Shown here in pieces: positions 1 through 8,988 of a DNA stretch of 64,000 nucleotides. Made by a program: the position numbers and the translations under genes. The stretch is from NCBI GenBank assembly GCA_020049775.1, contig JAGVLO010000003.1, forward strand, positions 62,001 to 126,000, in the 5' to 3' direction. Source of the stretch: Alphaproteobacteria bacterium (GTDB taxonomy: Bacteria; Pseudomonadota; Alphaproteobacteria; Rickettsiales; SXRF01). Numbering within the stretch: the stretch's first letter is position 1; each line of letters opens with the position of its first letter. Under the pieces are notes generated by a model. That model was given only the letters and a program-made list of their open reading frames with translations, did no database searches and was not told where the DNA came from.

Positions 1-564
1 ACCGACATCATCGTATGCACCAGCGATCAGCCCAAGCTTTTTTCTAACGTGGCGGGCGCCATGTCGCTGGCGGGAGCCAACATCATTAACGCCAAGGTAT
101 TCACTTTGAAAAACGGTATGGCAGTGGACGTGCTGCAGGTGCAGGACATGGCGGGCAACGTGTTTGACAGGCCGGACAAGCTGGCCAAGCTGTCGGTGTA
201 TCTGGAACAGATGCTGGCCGGAGAACTGGATCCAACCGAGAAATTTGCCGACCGTTCGGCACGCTATGCTAGTGCCAGCCGTGCGGCGGTAGCTACTTCA
301 GGCAAGGTGGAGATTGACAACAACGCCAGCAACATCTGCACGGTAATTGAAATCATGGCGCGTGACCGCAACGGTTTTCTTTATGACATTACGCGAGCTA
401 TTGCCGACCTTGGCCTGTCCATTTCCACGGCGCATATTTCCACCTACGGTACGCAGATAGCCGACGTGTTTTACGTCAAAGATAATTTTGGCATGAAAGT
501 GTCGCACGATGCCAAACTCAGGCATATCAGAGATACGCTGATGCAGGTGGTGTCGCAACCTTAA
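1..564 (+). CDS. glnD: PII uridylyltransferase GlnD, C-terminal part
   Basis: The reading frame is open from the first base and ends at 564, so only the last 187 residues are present. They match the tandem ACT-domain end of GlnD, the enzyme that adds and removes UMP on PII proteins in response to glutamine. Two ACT-like units are visible, one around the segment SNVAGAMSLAGANI and one around DRNGFLYDITRAIADLGLSI. ACT domains bind glutamine in this family. The catalytic nucleotidyltransferase and HD domains lie outside the window. The stop overlaps the end of the converging response-regulator gene by 4 bases. Confidence 0.9.
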   Translation, partial: TDIIVCTSDQPKLFSNVAGAMSLAGANIINAKVFTLKNGMAVDVLQVQDMAGNVFDRPDKLAKLSVYLEQMLAGELDPTEKFADRSARYASASRAAVATSGKVEIDNNASNICTVIEIMARDRNGFLYDITRAIADLGLSISTAHISTYGTQIADVFYVKDNFGMKVSHDAKLRHIRDTLMQVVSQP

Positions 565-1649
565 GCGTTGTAGCTGGAGTATTTGTCTATCAGCTTGGCG
601 AGGTCGCGTACCAGCATAGCGCCGATTTCGCCGCCATCGCCCTTGATGCGCCCGCTAAACACCACCGAAATCGCCTGAATATGTTTTTCCAGAACTATCA
701 GATGGTACCTGTTTTCCTTATTATATACCTTGTGGCAGAAGCTATAAAGCATGCCCGCGATATCAGAGCCGCGTGTGTAGCCAAAGGTTCCGGCGCGTGA
801 TTTTATGGACAGCGCCGCTTCCTTGATGAGTGATATGAATTGTGCGGCATAGTCCGGACTTTGTATAAGTATGCGGTAGGTTTCTTCCAGCGTGGCGACA
901 TCTCTCATCATGCTGTCGATGAAAATTGTTTCCTCGTCGTGGATGATGTTTTCGGTTTGCTCCACGGTGGCAGCCGCAGTGATAATTTGCGGCGGCACTT
1001 CCAGACCGATTTTCTTTTTCAGCGTGTAGTCCGGTACAATCATGCGCGGCATGTCATCAAGAATGACTTGTTTCAGCTGGTCTTTGGGAACAACAACGGG
1101 CGGGCGGCGCACGATGACTTCGCGTGTTTCATTGGCGTCGCTAGGTAACGTCAGCGAGCTGACGCGGCGGCGGTCGGGTCCGATGAAATTTTTGCTGATG
1201 ATGAAGGCGCGCGGGTCTTCTACGATGTTGTAAATGCGCTCCAGCAGTGTTCTGGCTGAAAAGGGCTTGATGATATATTCAGTGATTCCTGCATCACGCG
1301 CTGCATGAATGTCATTACGTTCGTTGCGTGCAGTAAGCATGATGATCGGTATCATGCGGTTGGGCGAATCGAGTGACTGGCGCAGGTAAATGGAGAGGTC
1401 GATGCCACCCATCGCTTTCATCTGCCAGTCGGTGATGATGATGTCGATGGTTTCTTCCTTCATCAGCTCGACGACTTCCAACCCGTCACTGAGTACGAAT
1501 ACACGGTGACAGCCGATGGCGATCAGCAATTTCCGGATGAGGACAGCCATCTTCTGGTCTTTGTCGGCAACGGCGACGGACACTTTCTCAAACAGCTTAT
1601 TAGCTGTGAGGATAGAGGGCTTACCTAGCTCTGTAACTGAGGGTGGCAT
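561..1649 (-). CDS. CheY-like receiver-domain response regulator
   Basis: This protein of 362 residues opens with a receiver domain at about residues 22-145. The acidic pair is near D29-D31, the phosphoacceptor aspartate is D74 (IITDWQ), the conserved threonine is T106 and the lysine is K128 (IKPF). The remaining 215 residues are not a recognised DNA-binding output domain. A linker is followed by a helical region around residues 245-360 (segments KSRAGTFGY and HLIVLEKHIQ) that could be a phosphotransfer-like or protein-interaction helical bundle. No partner kinase is nearby. It probably signals through protein contacts. The receiver assignment is firm and the output role is unknown. Confidence 0.85.
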   Translation of the reverse strand: MPPSVTELGKPSILTANKLFEKVSVAVADKDQKMAVLIRKLLIAIGCHRVFVLSDGLEVVELMKEETIDIIITDWQMKAMGGIDLSIYLRQSLDSPNRMIPIIMLTARNERNDIHAARDAGITEYIIKPFSARTLLERIYNIVEDPRAFIISKNFIGPDRRRVSSLTLPSDANETREVIVRRPPVVVPKDQLKQVILDDMPRMIVPDYTLKKKIGLEVPPQIITAAATVEQTENIIHDEETIFIDSMMRDVATLEETYRILIQSPDYAAQFISLIKEAALSIKSRAGTFGYTRGSDIAGMLYSFCHKVYNKENRYHLIVLEKHIQAISVVFSGRIKGDGGEIGAMLVRDLAKLIDKYSSYNA

Positions 1650-1756
1650 GGACGCGGACTGCTTGAGAAACTATTGGTTTTCCAGCTTTTACTGTAGCGG
1701 AAAAAGAATTGATAATCCATTAATTACAATAGTTAACTATGCTTTCATCTTAGGCG

Positions 1757-2413
1757 CTATCCCGAGGGCAGCGATAGGAAATGCCTCACATAAGGGATGG
1801 TAAGGTTCTTGCGCTCGGCCAGTGAAGCACGGTCTAGCTTTTCAACCAACTCTCTGATTTTATAGAAAGATCTTCCCGTGCGCGGCAGCAGGTAGGCAAC
1901 GACTTCATCGGTCACTTTCATCTGGCGGTCGGCGAATTGTTTGCGCAAGGCGGCGGCCAGCGCCTCGTCATCGGCCTCGGCAATGGCGGCAGACGGCAAG
2001 GCATTTAGGCGCGATGTCAGGTCGGGCAGGCGAAAAGGCAGGTTGCGGGCGCTCAGACGGCTGGTCAGCAGCAGGTGGCTGCCCTGTTCCTTGCTGCTGT
2101 TATAGAGGTGGAACAGGAACTGTTCATCCTGTAGCCGTTCAATATCTTCCAGCAGCAGGTTGCCGCGCAAGGATGTAAGGTCGTCATCGGTGACGCTGGC
2201 GCAATCAAGGATGCTTGCCTGCGCTTTGCGCGCCCAGATATGGGCGAGGTGGCTTTTGCCGCTGCCTTGCGGCCCGTAGAGGTAAACGCCGTGGGCGGGC
2301 CAATTGGGCCATGATTCCAGCCACTGCCATGCTTCGCGGTTACAGCCTGATACCACAAAATTGCTGTCGGAAAATACAGGCGGGTGGGAAATATTCAGCG
2401 CATACTGGGACAT
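1757..2413 (-). CDS. hdaA: HdaA-type DnaA-related replication regulator
   Basis: The product has 218 residues from the ATG at 2413. The Walker A motif GPQGSGKSHLAHIW and the acidic LLLEDIERL segment are those of DnaA AAA+ proteins. The C-terminal DNA-binding domain of DnaA is missing, which fits Hda/HdaA, the factor that stimulates ATP hydrolysis by DnaA after initiation. The longer open frame upstream lies inside the preceding transporter gene and is discarded, because this ATG sits 2 bases before that gene's stop on the same strand. The order transporter then hdaA suggests one transcript. Confidence 0.85.
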   Translation of the reverse strand: MSQYALNISHPPVFSDSNFVVSGCNREAWQWLESWPNWPAHGVYLYGPQGSGKSHLAHIWARKAQASILDCASVTDDDLTSLRGNLLLEDIERLQDEQFLFHLYNSSKEQGSHLLLTSRLSARNLPFRLPDLTSRLNALPSAAIAEADDEALAAALRKQFADRQMKVTDEVVAYLLPRTGRSFYKIRELVEKLDRASLAERKNLTIPYVRHFLSLPSG

Positions 2414-2415
2414 GG

Positions 2416-3498
2416 CTAGCCCTTTTGCGACGGCGTGGATTCCTGATAATACTGGCTTTGCAGATATTGCTGCAGGGCGAAGCGGATAAGCACGCCGATA
2501 ATGGCGGTGGCGGGTACGGCCAGCAATATGCCGACAAAGCCGAACAGGGTAGCGCCCGCCAGCATGCCGAAAATAATCCATACCGGATGCAGGCCGACTT
2601 TTTCGCCCACCAGCTTGGGGGTGAAGAAATAGCCTTCCATCATTTGCCCGAATACGAATACGCCCAGCACCATGAGCATAGGCTCTGTGGTATCGAACTG
2701 GAAGAACGCTACGCCGAGGCCGGTACCCATACCAACCATGAGGCCGACATAGGGGAAAATCACCAGCATGCCGGTGGCAAGGCCAATCAGTATGCCGAAC
2801 TTGAGGCCCGCCAGCGACAGGCCGACGGCATAGAACGTACCCAGTATCAGGCAGACATTTATCTGGCCGCGTACAAAACCTGCCAGCGTGTCATCGATGA
2901 TGGCCAGTTGCTCGCGGATGGTTTGCGCATGGCGGCGCGGCAGATATGTATCCAGCCGTTGCATCACCTTGTCCCAGTCGCGCAACAGGTAAAAGGCGAC
3001 GATAGGCGTAATCAGTATCATCGACAGCAGGTTGACAACAGCCATGCCGGATTGCAGCACGCCTGTAAGGAAATCACCTACAAGCTTGAACATGACGCCG
3101 GAAATGTTGGTGGCGGCGGATTTAATACCCTCCATATCCACCAGCGGCAGCCCGCCTGGAATTTTTTCCAACTCGGCGGAATAACGCTGCTCGAATTCGA
3201 CGATATAGCCCGGGATAGCCAATATCAGGTCAGACAGCTGTGAGGCAATGACTGGAACAACCAGTACGGAACCAAACCCCACAGCGATGAAGAACAAAAG
3301 GGTGATAACTACAGTGGACAGCCCGCGCGAAAGCCCGAGCTTTTCAATCTTGTCGGCGGCGGGATCGAGGAAATAGGCGGTAAAAATTCCCAGCACGAAC
3401 GGCAGCAGGATGGAGCGGATAAGGAACAAAAAGACCAGCAGCGACACCACCATGCCCACCCAGAACAGCCAGCGCTTGTTTAGAGATGTATCAGTCAC
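2416..3498 (-). CDS. AI-2E/PerM family transporter
   Basis: This is an inner-membrane protein of 360 residues with about eight hydrophobic segments. The first covers residues 10-45. A long amphipathic stretch follows (about 70-160), and membrane segments cluster again from 150 to 345. The pattern and motifs such as PIVAFYLLRDW and FPYVGLMVGMGTG match the AI-2E exporter/PerM family, whose substrates vary and are often unknown. The start overlaps the end of the upstream DUF2066 gene by 8 bases and the stop is 2 bases before hdaA, so the three genes look like an operon. In many proteobacteria a perM gene lies next to hda, which supports the call. Confidence 0.85.
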   Translation of the reverse strand: MTDTSLNKRWLFWVGMVVSLLVFLFLIRSILLPFVLGIFTAYFLDPAADKIEKLGLSRGLSTVVITLLFFIAVGFGSVLVVPVIASQLSDLILAIPGYIVEFEQRYSAELEKIPGGLPLVDMEGIKSAATNISGVMFKLVGDFLTGVLQSGMAVVNLLSMILITPIVAFYLLRDWDKVMQRLDTYLPRRHAQTIREQLAIIDDTLAGFVRGQINVCLILGTFYAVGLSLAGLKFGILIGLATGMLVIFPYVGLMVGMGTGLGVAFFQFDTTEPMLMVLGVFVFGQMMEGYFFTPKLVGEKVGLHPVWIIFGMLAGATLFGFVGILLAVPATAIIGVLIRFALQQYLQSQYYQESTPSQKG

Positions 3499-4594
3499 GT
3501 GATATCACCCAGTAATTAGCATGTTTAAGCAAACGCAGATTCTGCGCCTGAAGGGCAGACTCCAGCGATTCCGGCGTACCGCGATAGCGCACGCTCATAT
3601 CCACCTGCTGGGGAGAAATAGCCAGTACATCAACCTTATCGACCATGGGCAGTTCGACAAGTCTAGCTTTGAGTTGTGTCCATGATGCCATGGTGGTGAT
3701 GCTGGCCAGAATCATAATCTGGTTGCGCTCACCGCGTCCGGCAACACTGTTCTTGAAGTCCTCAGTTTTTTTCTTTTGCAGGCCTGCGATAATATCATTG
3801 GCGGCGCGTATTAGCAGCATGTCCTTGGTTTCCTGCGGGTCAGCCTGATAGGTCAGCAGGTTGACCTCGCTTACCGCATAGTTCAGGCGCTTGCGGATAA
3901 CGGTCAGCACCATTTCCGGCGTGGCTACGAATTTGGCCTGCAGGATGACGATGTCACTGGCTCCGTAGCGGCTGATAAGCTTGGAAAGGGAGGCAAAGGT
4001 GGCGGTCTGCATGTTTTTGACATCAATCACCGCGCTGTCGGCGCTGTCGCCATAAGGCACGACAATACCGCCTAAGTTGGCTTCCAGCCCTACGGTTTTC
4101 CAGGTGGCACGCCAGGGGTTAGACTCCTCCCACAGCATGGTACGGCTGGCTTCTTCATAGACAGGCACAATCACGAAAGCACTGGCATTGCGGGCCGCCA
4201 GCACTTCGCTGCCTGAAACGGCTTTGGTGACCAGTTCGCTGATGGCATCGCCGTCAAACGATACCAGAAGGCGTGCGCGATAGCGTTTTTCGGAGATTTT
4301 CTCGTTAACCACCTCGACCCCGCGCGTCATGTCGGTAATCTGTTGTTCTGTCAGGGTATCCATGATGGCTTTGGCCTGCTGCGTACTGGTAAAACGCTCC
4401 AACAGCATGCGCAGGGCATCGCTTTCACCGTTGGCCATGGCTTTTTTACGGGCGTCGGCGGCGTCTTTGCCCGCGTAATCAACATCGACTTCGCTGTTGA
4501 CCACGGCTTCACCTGCCTGTGCTGGCATAGGCGCACCTGAAAGGACAAGGCAAAAACCGATAATTGCAAGCCAAGAAAATGTCTTAAGAGGCAT
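3491..4594 (-). CDS. DUF2066 secreted protein
   Basis: This is an exported protein of unknown function. The chosen ATG at 4594 begins a normal signal peptide (MPLKTFSW, then a hydrophobic core, with likely cleavage after PAQA). A frame-compatible ATG at 4642 would add 16 residues. The mature part starts with an alternating [18 protein letters not shown] segment typical of DUF2066 proteins, whose genes commonly sit beside perM, hda and the divergent purM, exactly as here. The C-terminal segment near residues 300-365 ([26 protein letters not shown]) resembles a small alpha/beta sensor fold. The periplasmic location is inferred from the signal. Confidence 0.75.
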   Translation of the reverse strand: MPLKTFSWLAIIGFCLVLSGAPMPAQAGEAVVNSEVDVDYAGKDAADARKKAMANGESDALRMLLERFTSTQQAKAIMDTLTEQQITDMTRGVEVVNEKISEKRYRARLLVSFDGDAISELVTKAVSGSEVLAARNASAFVIVPVYEEASRTMLWEESNPWRATWKTVGLEANLGGIVVPYGDSADSAVIDVKNMQTATFASLSKLISRYGASDIVILQAKFVATPEMVLTVIRKRLNYAVSEVNLLTYQADPQETKDMLLIRAANDIIAGLQKKKTEDFKNSVAGRGERNQIMILASITTMASWTQLKARLVELPMVDKVDVLAISPQQVDMSVRYRGTPESLESALQAQNLRLLKHANYWVISRD

Positions 4595-4688
4595 AGTAAA
4601 ACACTTGAACCCTTGTAAAACTCTGGCATTACTCATACTCATTTATGGGCGTAATCGCAAACGGATAATATCGCGTAAGGGAACAGTC

Positions 4689-5735
4689 ATGAGCAAGGGT
4701 GCAACCTATCAGCAGGCAGGTGTCAATATCGATGCCGGCAACGCACTGATTGAGCGTATCAAGCCGCTGGCCCGCGCCACACGCCGTAGCGGTTCCGTCG
4801 ATGACCTTGGCGGCTTTGGCGCACTGTTTGACCCCAGACAGGCGGGATATACCGATCCGCTGCTGGTGTCGTCCACCGATGGTGTGGGAACGAAACTCAA
4901 AATCGCGCAGGCAGCCAATAAACACGACACTATCGGCATCGATCTCGTTGCCATGTGCGTCAACGATCTGGTGGTGCAGGGTGCGGAGCCGCTCTTTTTT
5001 CTTGATTATTTTGCTACGGGCAAACTCTCGGTGGATACGGCTGAGCAGGTGATCAAGGGAATAGCCGAAGGCTGCACACTGGCTGGCTGCGCGCTGATCG
5101 GCGGCGAAACGGCTGAAATGCCGGGCATGTATGCCGACGGCGAATATGACCTTGCCGGATTTACGGTGGGTGCGGTGGAACGCAGCCGGTTGCTGCCTTC
5201 AAAAACCATGGAAGCGGGCGATGTGGTGCTGGGACTTGCTTCCAGCGGCGTGCATTCCAACGGGTTTTCGCTGGTGCGCCATATCATGGCTACGCACAAA
5301 TTCGATTTCAGTTCACCGGCGCCTTTTGCAGCAGGCAAAACATTCGCCGATGTGCTTTTAGTCCCCACCAAACTCTATGTAAAAGGCTGCCTTGCCGTGT
5401 TGCGTTCGTTTCCGGACGCCATCCGCGGTTTTGCCCATATCACGGGCGGCGGCCTGCCAGAGAATCTTCCGCGCGTATTGCCCAAGACGCTGGCTGCCGA
5501 GATACGCATGTCGGCATGGACACTGCCGCCGGTATTCGCATGGCTCAAGGAAACGGGTAAAGTGCCTGACCACGACATGTGGCGCACGTTTAATTGCGGT
5601 ATCGGCATGGTGTGTATTGTGTCCAAGCCACAGGCCGCCAAAGTAGCCGAGCAGCTGCGCCAGCAGGGTGAAACCGTCTATGAGCTGGGCGCGCTGGTGG
5701 CGCGTACGGGCGAAGGGGTGATGCTGCGTGATTAA
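4689..5735 (+). CDS. purM: Phosphoribosylformylglycinamidine cyclo-ligase
   Basis: PurM is AIR synthetase, which closes the imidazole ring of purines using ATP and FGAM. The 348-residue product carries [13 protein letters not shown], the [17 protein letters not shown] segment and [11 protein letters not shown], all diagnostic of the family. A longer open frame begins at 4497 but overlaps the divergent DUF2066 gene. The ATG at 4689 follows an AGGGAA-like ribosome-binding stretch and gives the usual family length. purN follows with an 8-base overlap, so the two steps are translationally coupled. Confidence 0.95.
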   Translation: MSKGATYQQAGVNIDAGNALIERIKPLARATRRSGSVDDLGGFGALFDPRQAGYTDPLLVSSTDGVGTKLKIAQAANKHDTIGIDLVAMCVNDLVVQGAEPLFFLDYFATGKLSVDTAEQVIKGIAEGCTLAGCALIGGETAEMPGMYADGEYDLAGFTVGAVERSRLLPSKTMEAGDVVLGLASSGVHSNGFSLVRHIMATHKFDFSSPAPFAAGKTFADVLLVPTKLYVKGCLAVLRSFPDAIRGFAHITGGGLPENLPRVLPKTLAAEIRMSAWTLPPVFAWLKETGKVPDHDMWRTFNCGIGMVCIVSKPQAAKVAEQLRQQGETVYELGALVARTGEGVMLRD

Positions 5736-6393
5736 ACGCAAAGTCGGAGTATTGATTTCCGGCAACGGCAGCAATTTACAGGCACTGATTGATGCCTGCC
5801 AACGGAAGGATTATCCTGCTGAAATTGCTGTGGTGATTTCCAATAAAGCCAATGCATTCGGGCTGACGCGTGCCGCCAGGGCGGGAGTTGCCTGCGAGGT
5901 GATTGACCATCAACGGTATGAGAGCCGCGAAGCTTTTGACGACGCCATGCATGAAATGCTGGAAAGGCACAAGGTGGAGTTTGTCTGCCTTGCCGGGTTT
6001 ATGCGCCTGCTTTCTGCTGCTTTTGTGCGCCGCTGGCAGGACCGCATGATCAATATTCATCCCTCGCTGCTGCCTGCCTTCAAGGGTATTTCTTCGCACC
6101 GCGACGCTATTGCCGCCGGTGTGCGCGTATCAGGCTGCACAGTGCATTTTGTACGCACGGAGATGGATGTCGGGCCGATTATCATACAGTCGGCGGTAGC
6201 CGTTTTGCCGCAGGACACGCCGGAAACATTAGGCACACGCGTGCTGGAGCAGGAACATATCTGTTACCCGCAGGCGCTAAAATGGTTGGCTGAAGGAAGG
6301 CTTTCCGTGCAGGGGCAAATCGTCAGCGTAAAAGAAAGCACGCCCCAAAATCCTACTAAGGCGAGTGGCGCGCTTATCAATCCCTTAGATTAA
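5728..6393 (+). CDS. purN: Phosphoribosylglycinamide formyltransferase
   Basis: PurN transfers a formyl group from 10-formyltetrahydrofolate to GAR in purine synthesis. The start is GTG, inside the end of purM. The 221-residue product shows the phosphate-binding [12 protein letters not shown], the FMRLLS segment and the catalytic [13 protein letters not shown] with its Asn and His. The C-terminus runs about 20 residues beyond the compact core (ending [12 protein letters not shown]), which looks like an unstructured tail. It converges on ndk with a 14-base gap. Confidence 0.95.
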   Translation: MIKRKVGVLISGNGSNLQALIDACQRKDYPAEIAVVISNKANAFGLTRAARAGVACEVIDHQRYESREAFDDAMHEMLERHKVEFVCLAGFMRLLSAAFVRRWQDRMINIHPSLLPAFKGISSHRDAIAAGVRVSGCTVHFVRTEMDVGPIIIQSAVAVLPQDTPETLGTRVLEQEHICYPQALKWLAEGRLSVQGQIVSVKESTPQNPTKASGALINPLD

Positions 6394-6407
6394 ATAGATT
6401 AAATAAA

Positions 6408-6830
6408 TTAACCTACGATTTCGGTGTCGCTGAAAAAGAAACGGATTTCGTTTGCGGCGTTTTCCGGGCTGTCAGAGCCATGCACCGAGTTGCGCTCGAT
6501 GTTTTCGGCAAATTCCTTGCGGATAGTGCCGGCTGCTGCTTTTGACGGGTCGGTAGCTCCCATGATTTCGCGGTTGCGGGCCACGGCGTTTTCGCCTTCC
6601 AGCACCTGCACTACGACGGGGCCGGATACCATGTATTCCACCAGTTCGTCATAAAACGGGCGTTCCTTGTGTACGCCGTAAAACTCGCGTGCCTGAAGGC
6701 GGCTCATGCGGATGCGTTTGCTGGCAACAATGCGCAGGCCCTGCTCTTCAAACTTGGAAGTGATTTTACCGGTCAGGTTGCGCGCGGTTGCGTCCGGCTT
6801 GATGATGGAAAAAGTGCGTTGTACGGCCAT
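6408..6830 (-). CDS. ndk: Nucleoside diphosphate kinase
   Basis: Ndk exchanges the terminal phosphate among nucleoside triphosphates through a phosphohistidine. The 140-residue length is typical. [14 protein letters not shown], the [14 protein letters not shown] segment and RNSVHGSDS with the active-site His are all present. It is the only leftward gene between purN and the lipoprotein pair, and its promoter must lie in the 199-base gap to 7030. Confidence 0.97.
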   Translation of the reverse strand: MAVQRTFSIIKPDATARNLTGKITSKFEEQGLRIVASKRIRMSRLQAREFYGVHKERPFYDELVEYMVSGPVVVQVLEGENAVARNREIMGATDPSKAAAGTIRKEFAENIERNSVHGSDSPENAANEIRFFFSDTEIVG

Positions 6831-7029
6831 TATTCAGACTCCAGCTATATCAATGTGATGGTCAAACTTGGCGGTTATATACGCACAAAGTGTTCAGAAA
6901 GCAACACCAGAAATAAGCTTTTGGTTTTGTCCCATATCAAAGCAAACAACAGACTGTACAAAGAACAGAAATTCGGTATGGTATCCCATCATCCATTCTG
7001 TTGGCCATTCCGTGTCTTACCATCGTGCT

Positions 7030-7857
7030 ATGCGTTTTGTTTTCCTGATTTCCGGCCTGGTGCTTCTGGCAGGCTGCGCCAACCTGCAGCAGCTTAAGGA
7101 GTTGCCCGCACCTGAAGACGATTTTTCCAGCGCGTTGATGGCCGAATATATCGCTTATGCTGAATCCGAGCAGGAACAGGGCCGTTGGGCCAATGCCAGC
7201 CATTTTGCCGATAAGGCGCAAAGGGTCGCCAAGGGCGAGGAAGTTGCGCCCGATGAACCCTCCGAAAGTGTCAGCAGCCCCGAAAAAGAAGAGCTGATTG
7301 CTGCCAATAAGTCTTTGAAATTATTGCTTAATGAGCGGGTGAAATCGCATAATCCGCAATTGTTGGCGCGGGTACAGCTTCTGTTTGATTGCTGGAACCA
7401 GCAAGCCAGAAGTGGCACTTCTTACGGCGACGGCCTGCGTGCCAGCTGCGCCGAGAATTTTGATCCGGAGTTGCTGGAGCTGGAAAATGACGTGCAGCAA
7501 TTCATTTACAGCGCGGTCAAGGCCTATTCGCTGGAGTTCACTTCCGGCAGCAGCCGCTTGACTAGTACGCACCAATCCAGCATACGCTCGGTGGTAAAGG
7601 CGGTTGCAAAACTTGCTGATTTCGTGGTGGTGGTTTCAGTGGGTTCAGCCCGCACTGCCAGCCAGAAGGCGCTAGCCGACAAGCGTGTGCAGGCAACGCG
7701 CGAGGCGCTCGCTGCTGCAGGTATTCCCGAGCGCCGCATCCGCCAGCATAGCGGGGATGATTCCAAGCGTGTTCACCTAAGCGGCGATAGGCCAAGAAGC
7801 ACCTACAACAAGGTGTCAATAACCATTAAAACGCCTAAAACGGCAGGGGAGTCGTAA
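7030..7857 (+). CDS. Lipoprotein with OmpA-like C-terminal domain (first of pair)
   Basis: This is a predicted outer-membrane lipoprotein of 275 residues. It starts at ATG 7030 so that the lipobox LLAGC (Cys16) falls at the right distance; the longer open frame upstream is not used. Residues 20-110 form a helical segment with EYIAYAESEQEQGRWANASHFADKAQ. Residues about 175-265 resemble an OmpA/peptidoglycan-associated fold (a run of SSRLTSTHQSSI, then a KRVQATREALAAAGIPERRI helix). The next gene starts directly after the stop and encodes a paralogue with the same layout. No clear Shine-Dalgarno precedes the start. Confidence 0.75.
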   Translation: MRFVFLISGLVLLAGCANLQQLKELPAPEDDFSSALMAEYIAYAESEQEQGRWANASHFADKAQRVAKGEEVAPDEPSESVSSPEKEELIAANKSLKLLLNERVKSHNPQLLARVQLLFDCWNQQARSGTSYGDGLRASCAENFDPELLELENDVQQFIYSAVKAYSLEFTSGSSRLTSTHQSSIRSVVKAVAKLADFVVVVSVGSARTASQKALADKRVQATREALAAAGIPERRIRQHSGDDSKRVHLSGDRPRSTYNKVSITIKTPKTAGES

Positions 7858-8952
7858 GTGGTAAAACAATACTTTAAACGCTGGGGTTTATTGGTTGCTG
7901 CAGTGCTGGCTACGGGTTGTTCCACCTACAGCCTCAAGGAGCTGAGGCATGCCAAGCCGAGCGAAGTCCCCTACCAGCAGGCGCTGGCTACTCTGTATAT
8001 GAATTATGCCATGCAGGAGGAAAAAAACTACGACTGGTTTACCTCTATGCATTTTGCCGATAAGGGGCTGATGGCCATTTACGGCAAGGACGTGCAGCCT
8101 GAAAATCTCGAAGACTGGCAGTTGCCCGCGGAAGTAATACCCACCATGGAAAAAGCCCGCGAACAGCTGGTTAGAATGCTGACGCAGGAAACCAAGCGTG
8201 ATTTTCCGCAGCAGCTTGCCGAAGCGGTGTATAATTTTGATTGCTGGGTAGAGCAGCAATATGAAAACTGGCAATGGGAGGATATTGCCCGCTGTCGCGA
8301 CGGGCTTGCCCGTGCATTCGAGCAGATGGGTGTTTCAACCCTGAACCTGACACCGATGGCGGATCCGGAAGCATCTTCTACTGCTCCGGCCGCAGCTCCG
8401 GTTGCGCCTGTTGAAGGCAAAGATGAAGGCGTGCCGCCGGAAGATGACGCGTCCGAGCCAATGAGTCCTGAAAGTGATGACATGGTCTCTGCCCCGCAGG
8501 AGAGTGAGAAGGTTGCCATGTCTGCCGACGAAGCGGTGCTGCTGCAACAGCAGGGAGATCCGCAGACGGCTGATATGATAATGAAATCACAGAATAAAAC
8601 CGAAGTTTCCGCTTCCCCTGCTGCCCCGCCGCCGGGGGTAGAAACTTCATCATACATGGTGTTTTTTGAAGAAAATTTAACAACTTTGCCGGATGCCGGA
8701 ACACGGGTGGTGGACGAGATTGCCAAAACGCTGACCGATTCCAATGACTATTCCGTGGTTATTGGTGCCAGTGAGCATGTGGAATTTGTTGAAAAACGCG
8801 CACAGGCTGTTAAGAATCGCCTGATTGAAGGCGGGGTGGATGCAAGCGCCATTACCGTCTCGGTATCGAAGGTACCGGATTTTTCTGCCGATGGCGGCGA
8901 GGGCGATAGCGCTCCCATCCGCCACCGTGTAGAAATTTACCTCAATCAGTAA
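7858..8952 (+). CDS. Lipoprotein with OmpA-like C-terminal domain (second of pair)
   Basis: The start is GTG immediately after the previous stop, so translation is probably coupled. The 364-residue product has a lipobox LATGC (Cys21). Its N-terminal helical region (LYMNYAMQEEKNYDWFTSMHFADKG) is clearly related to the same region of the upstream protein, including the shared HFADK motif. A Pro/Ala/Ser/Glu-rich linker covers residues 165-265. A C-terminal OmpA-like domain follows (VFFEENLTTLPDAGTRVVDEIA, KRAQAVKNRLIEGGVDASAI). The pair probably links outer membrane and cell wall. The exact role is not known. Confidence 0.75.
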   Translation: MVKQYFKRWGLLVAAVLATGCSTYSLKELRHAKPSEVPYQQALATLYMNYAMQEEKNYDWFTSMHFADKGLMAIYGKDVQPENLEDWQLPAEVIPTMEKAREQLVRMLTQETKRDFPQQLAEAVYNFDCWVEQQYENWQWEDIARCRDGLARAFEQMGVSTLNLTPMADPEASSTAPAAAPVAPVEGKDEGVPPEDDASEPMSPESDDMVSAPQESEKVAMSADEAVLLQQQGDPQTADMIMKSQNKTEVSASPAAPPPGVETSSYMVFFEENLTTLPDAGTRVVDEIAKTLTDSNDYSVVIGASEHVEFVEKRAQAVKNRLIEGGVDASAITVSVSKVPDFSADGGEGDSAPIRHRVEIYLNQ

Positions 8953-8988
8953 TTTTTACACCAAGCCTCAGGCGAAGCGTTTTTATTC

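Noticed and set aside
2414-2581. N-terminal extension of hdaA
   Set aside because: It lies within the transporter gene and is not conserved HdaA sequence; ATG 2413 is at the right place.
2215-3243. A 342-codon rightward frame opposite the PerM gene
   Set aside because: It is rich in His and Gln because it is the complement of a hydrophobic membrane protein, a common artefact.
4497-4688. N-terminal extension of purM
   Set aside because: It overlaps the divergent DUF2066 gene and is not part of the PurM fold.
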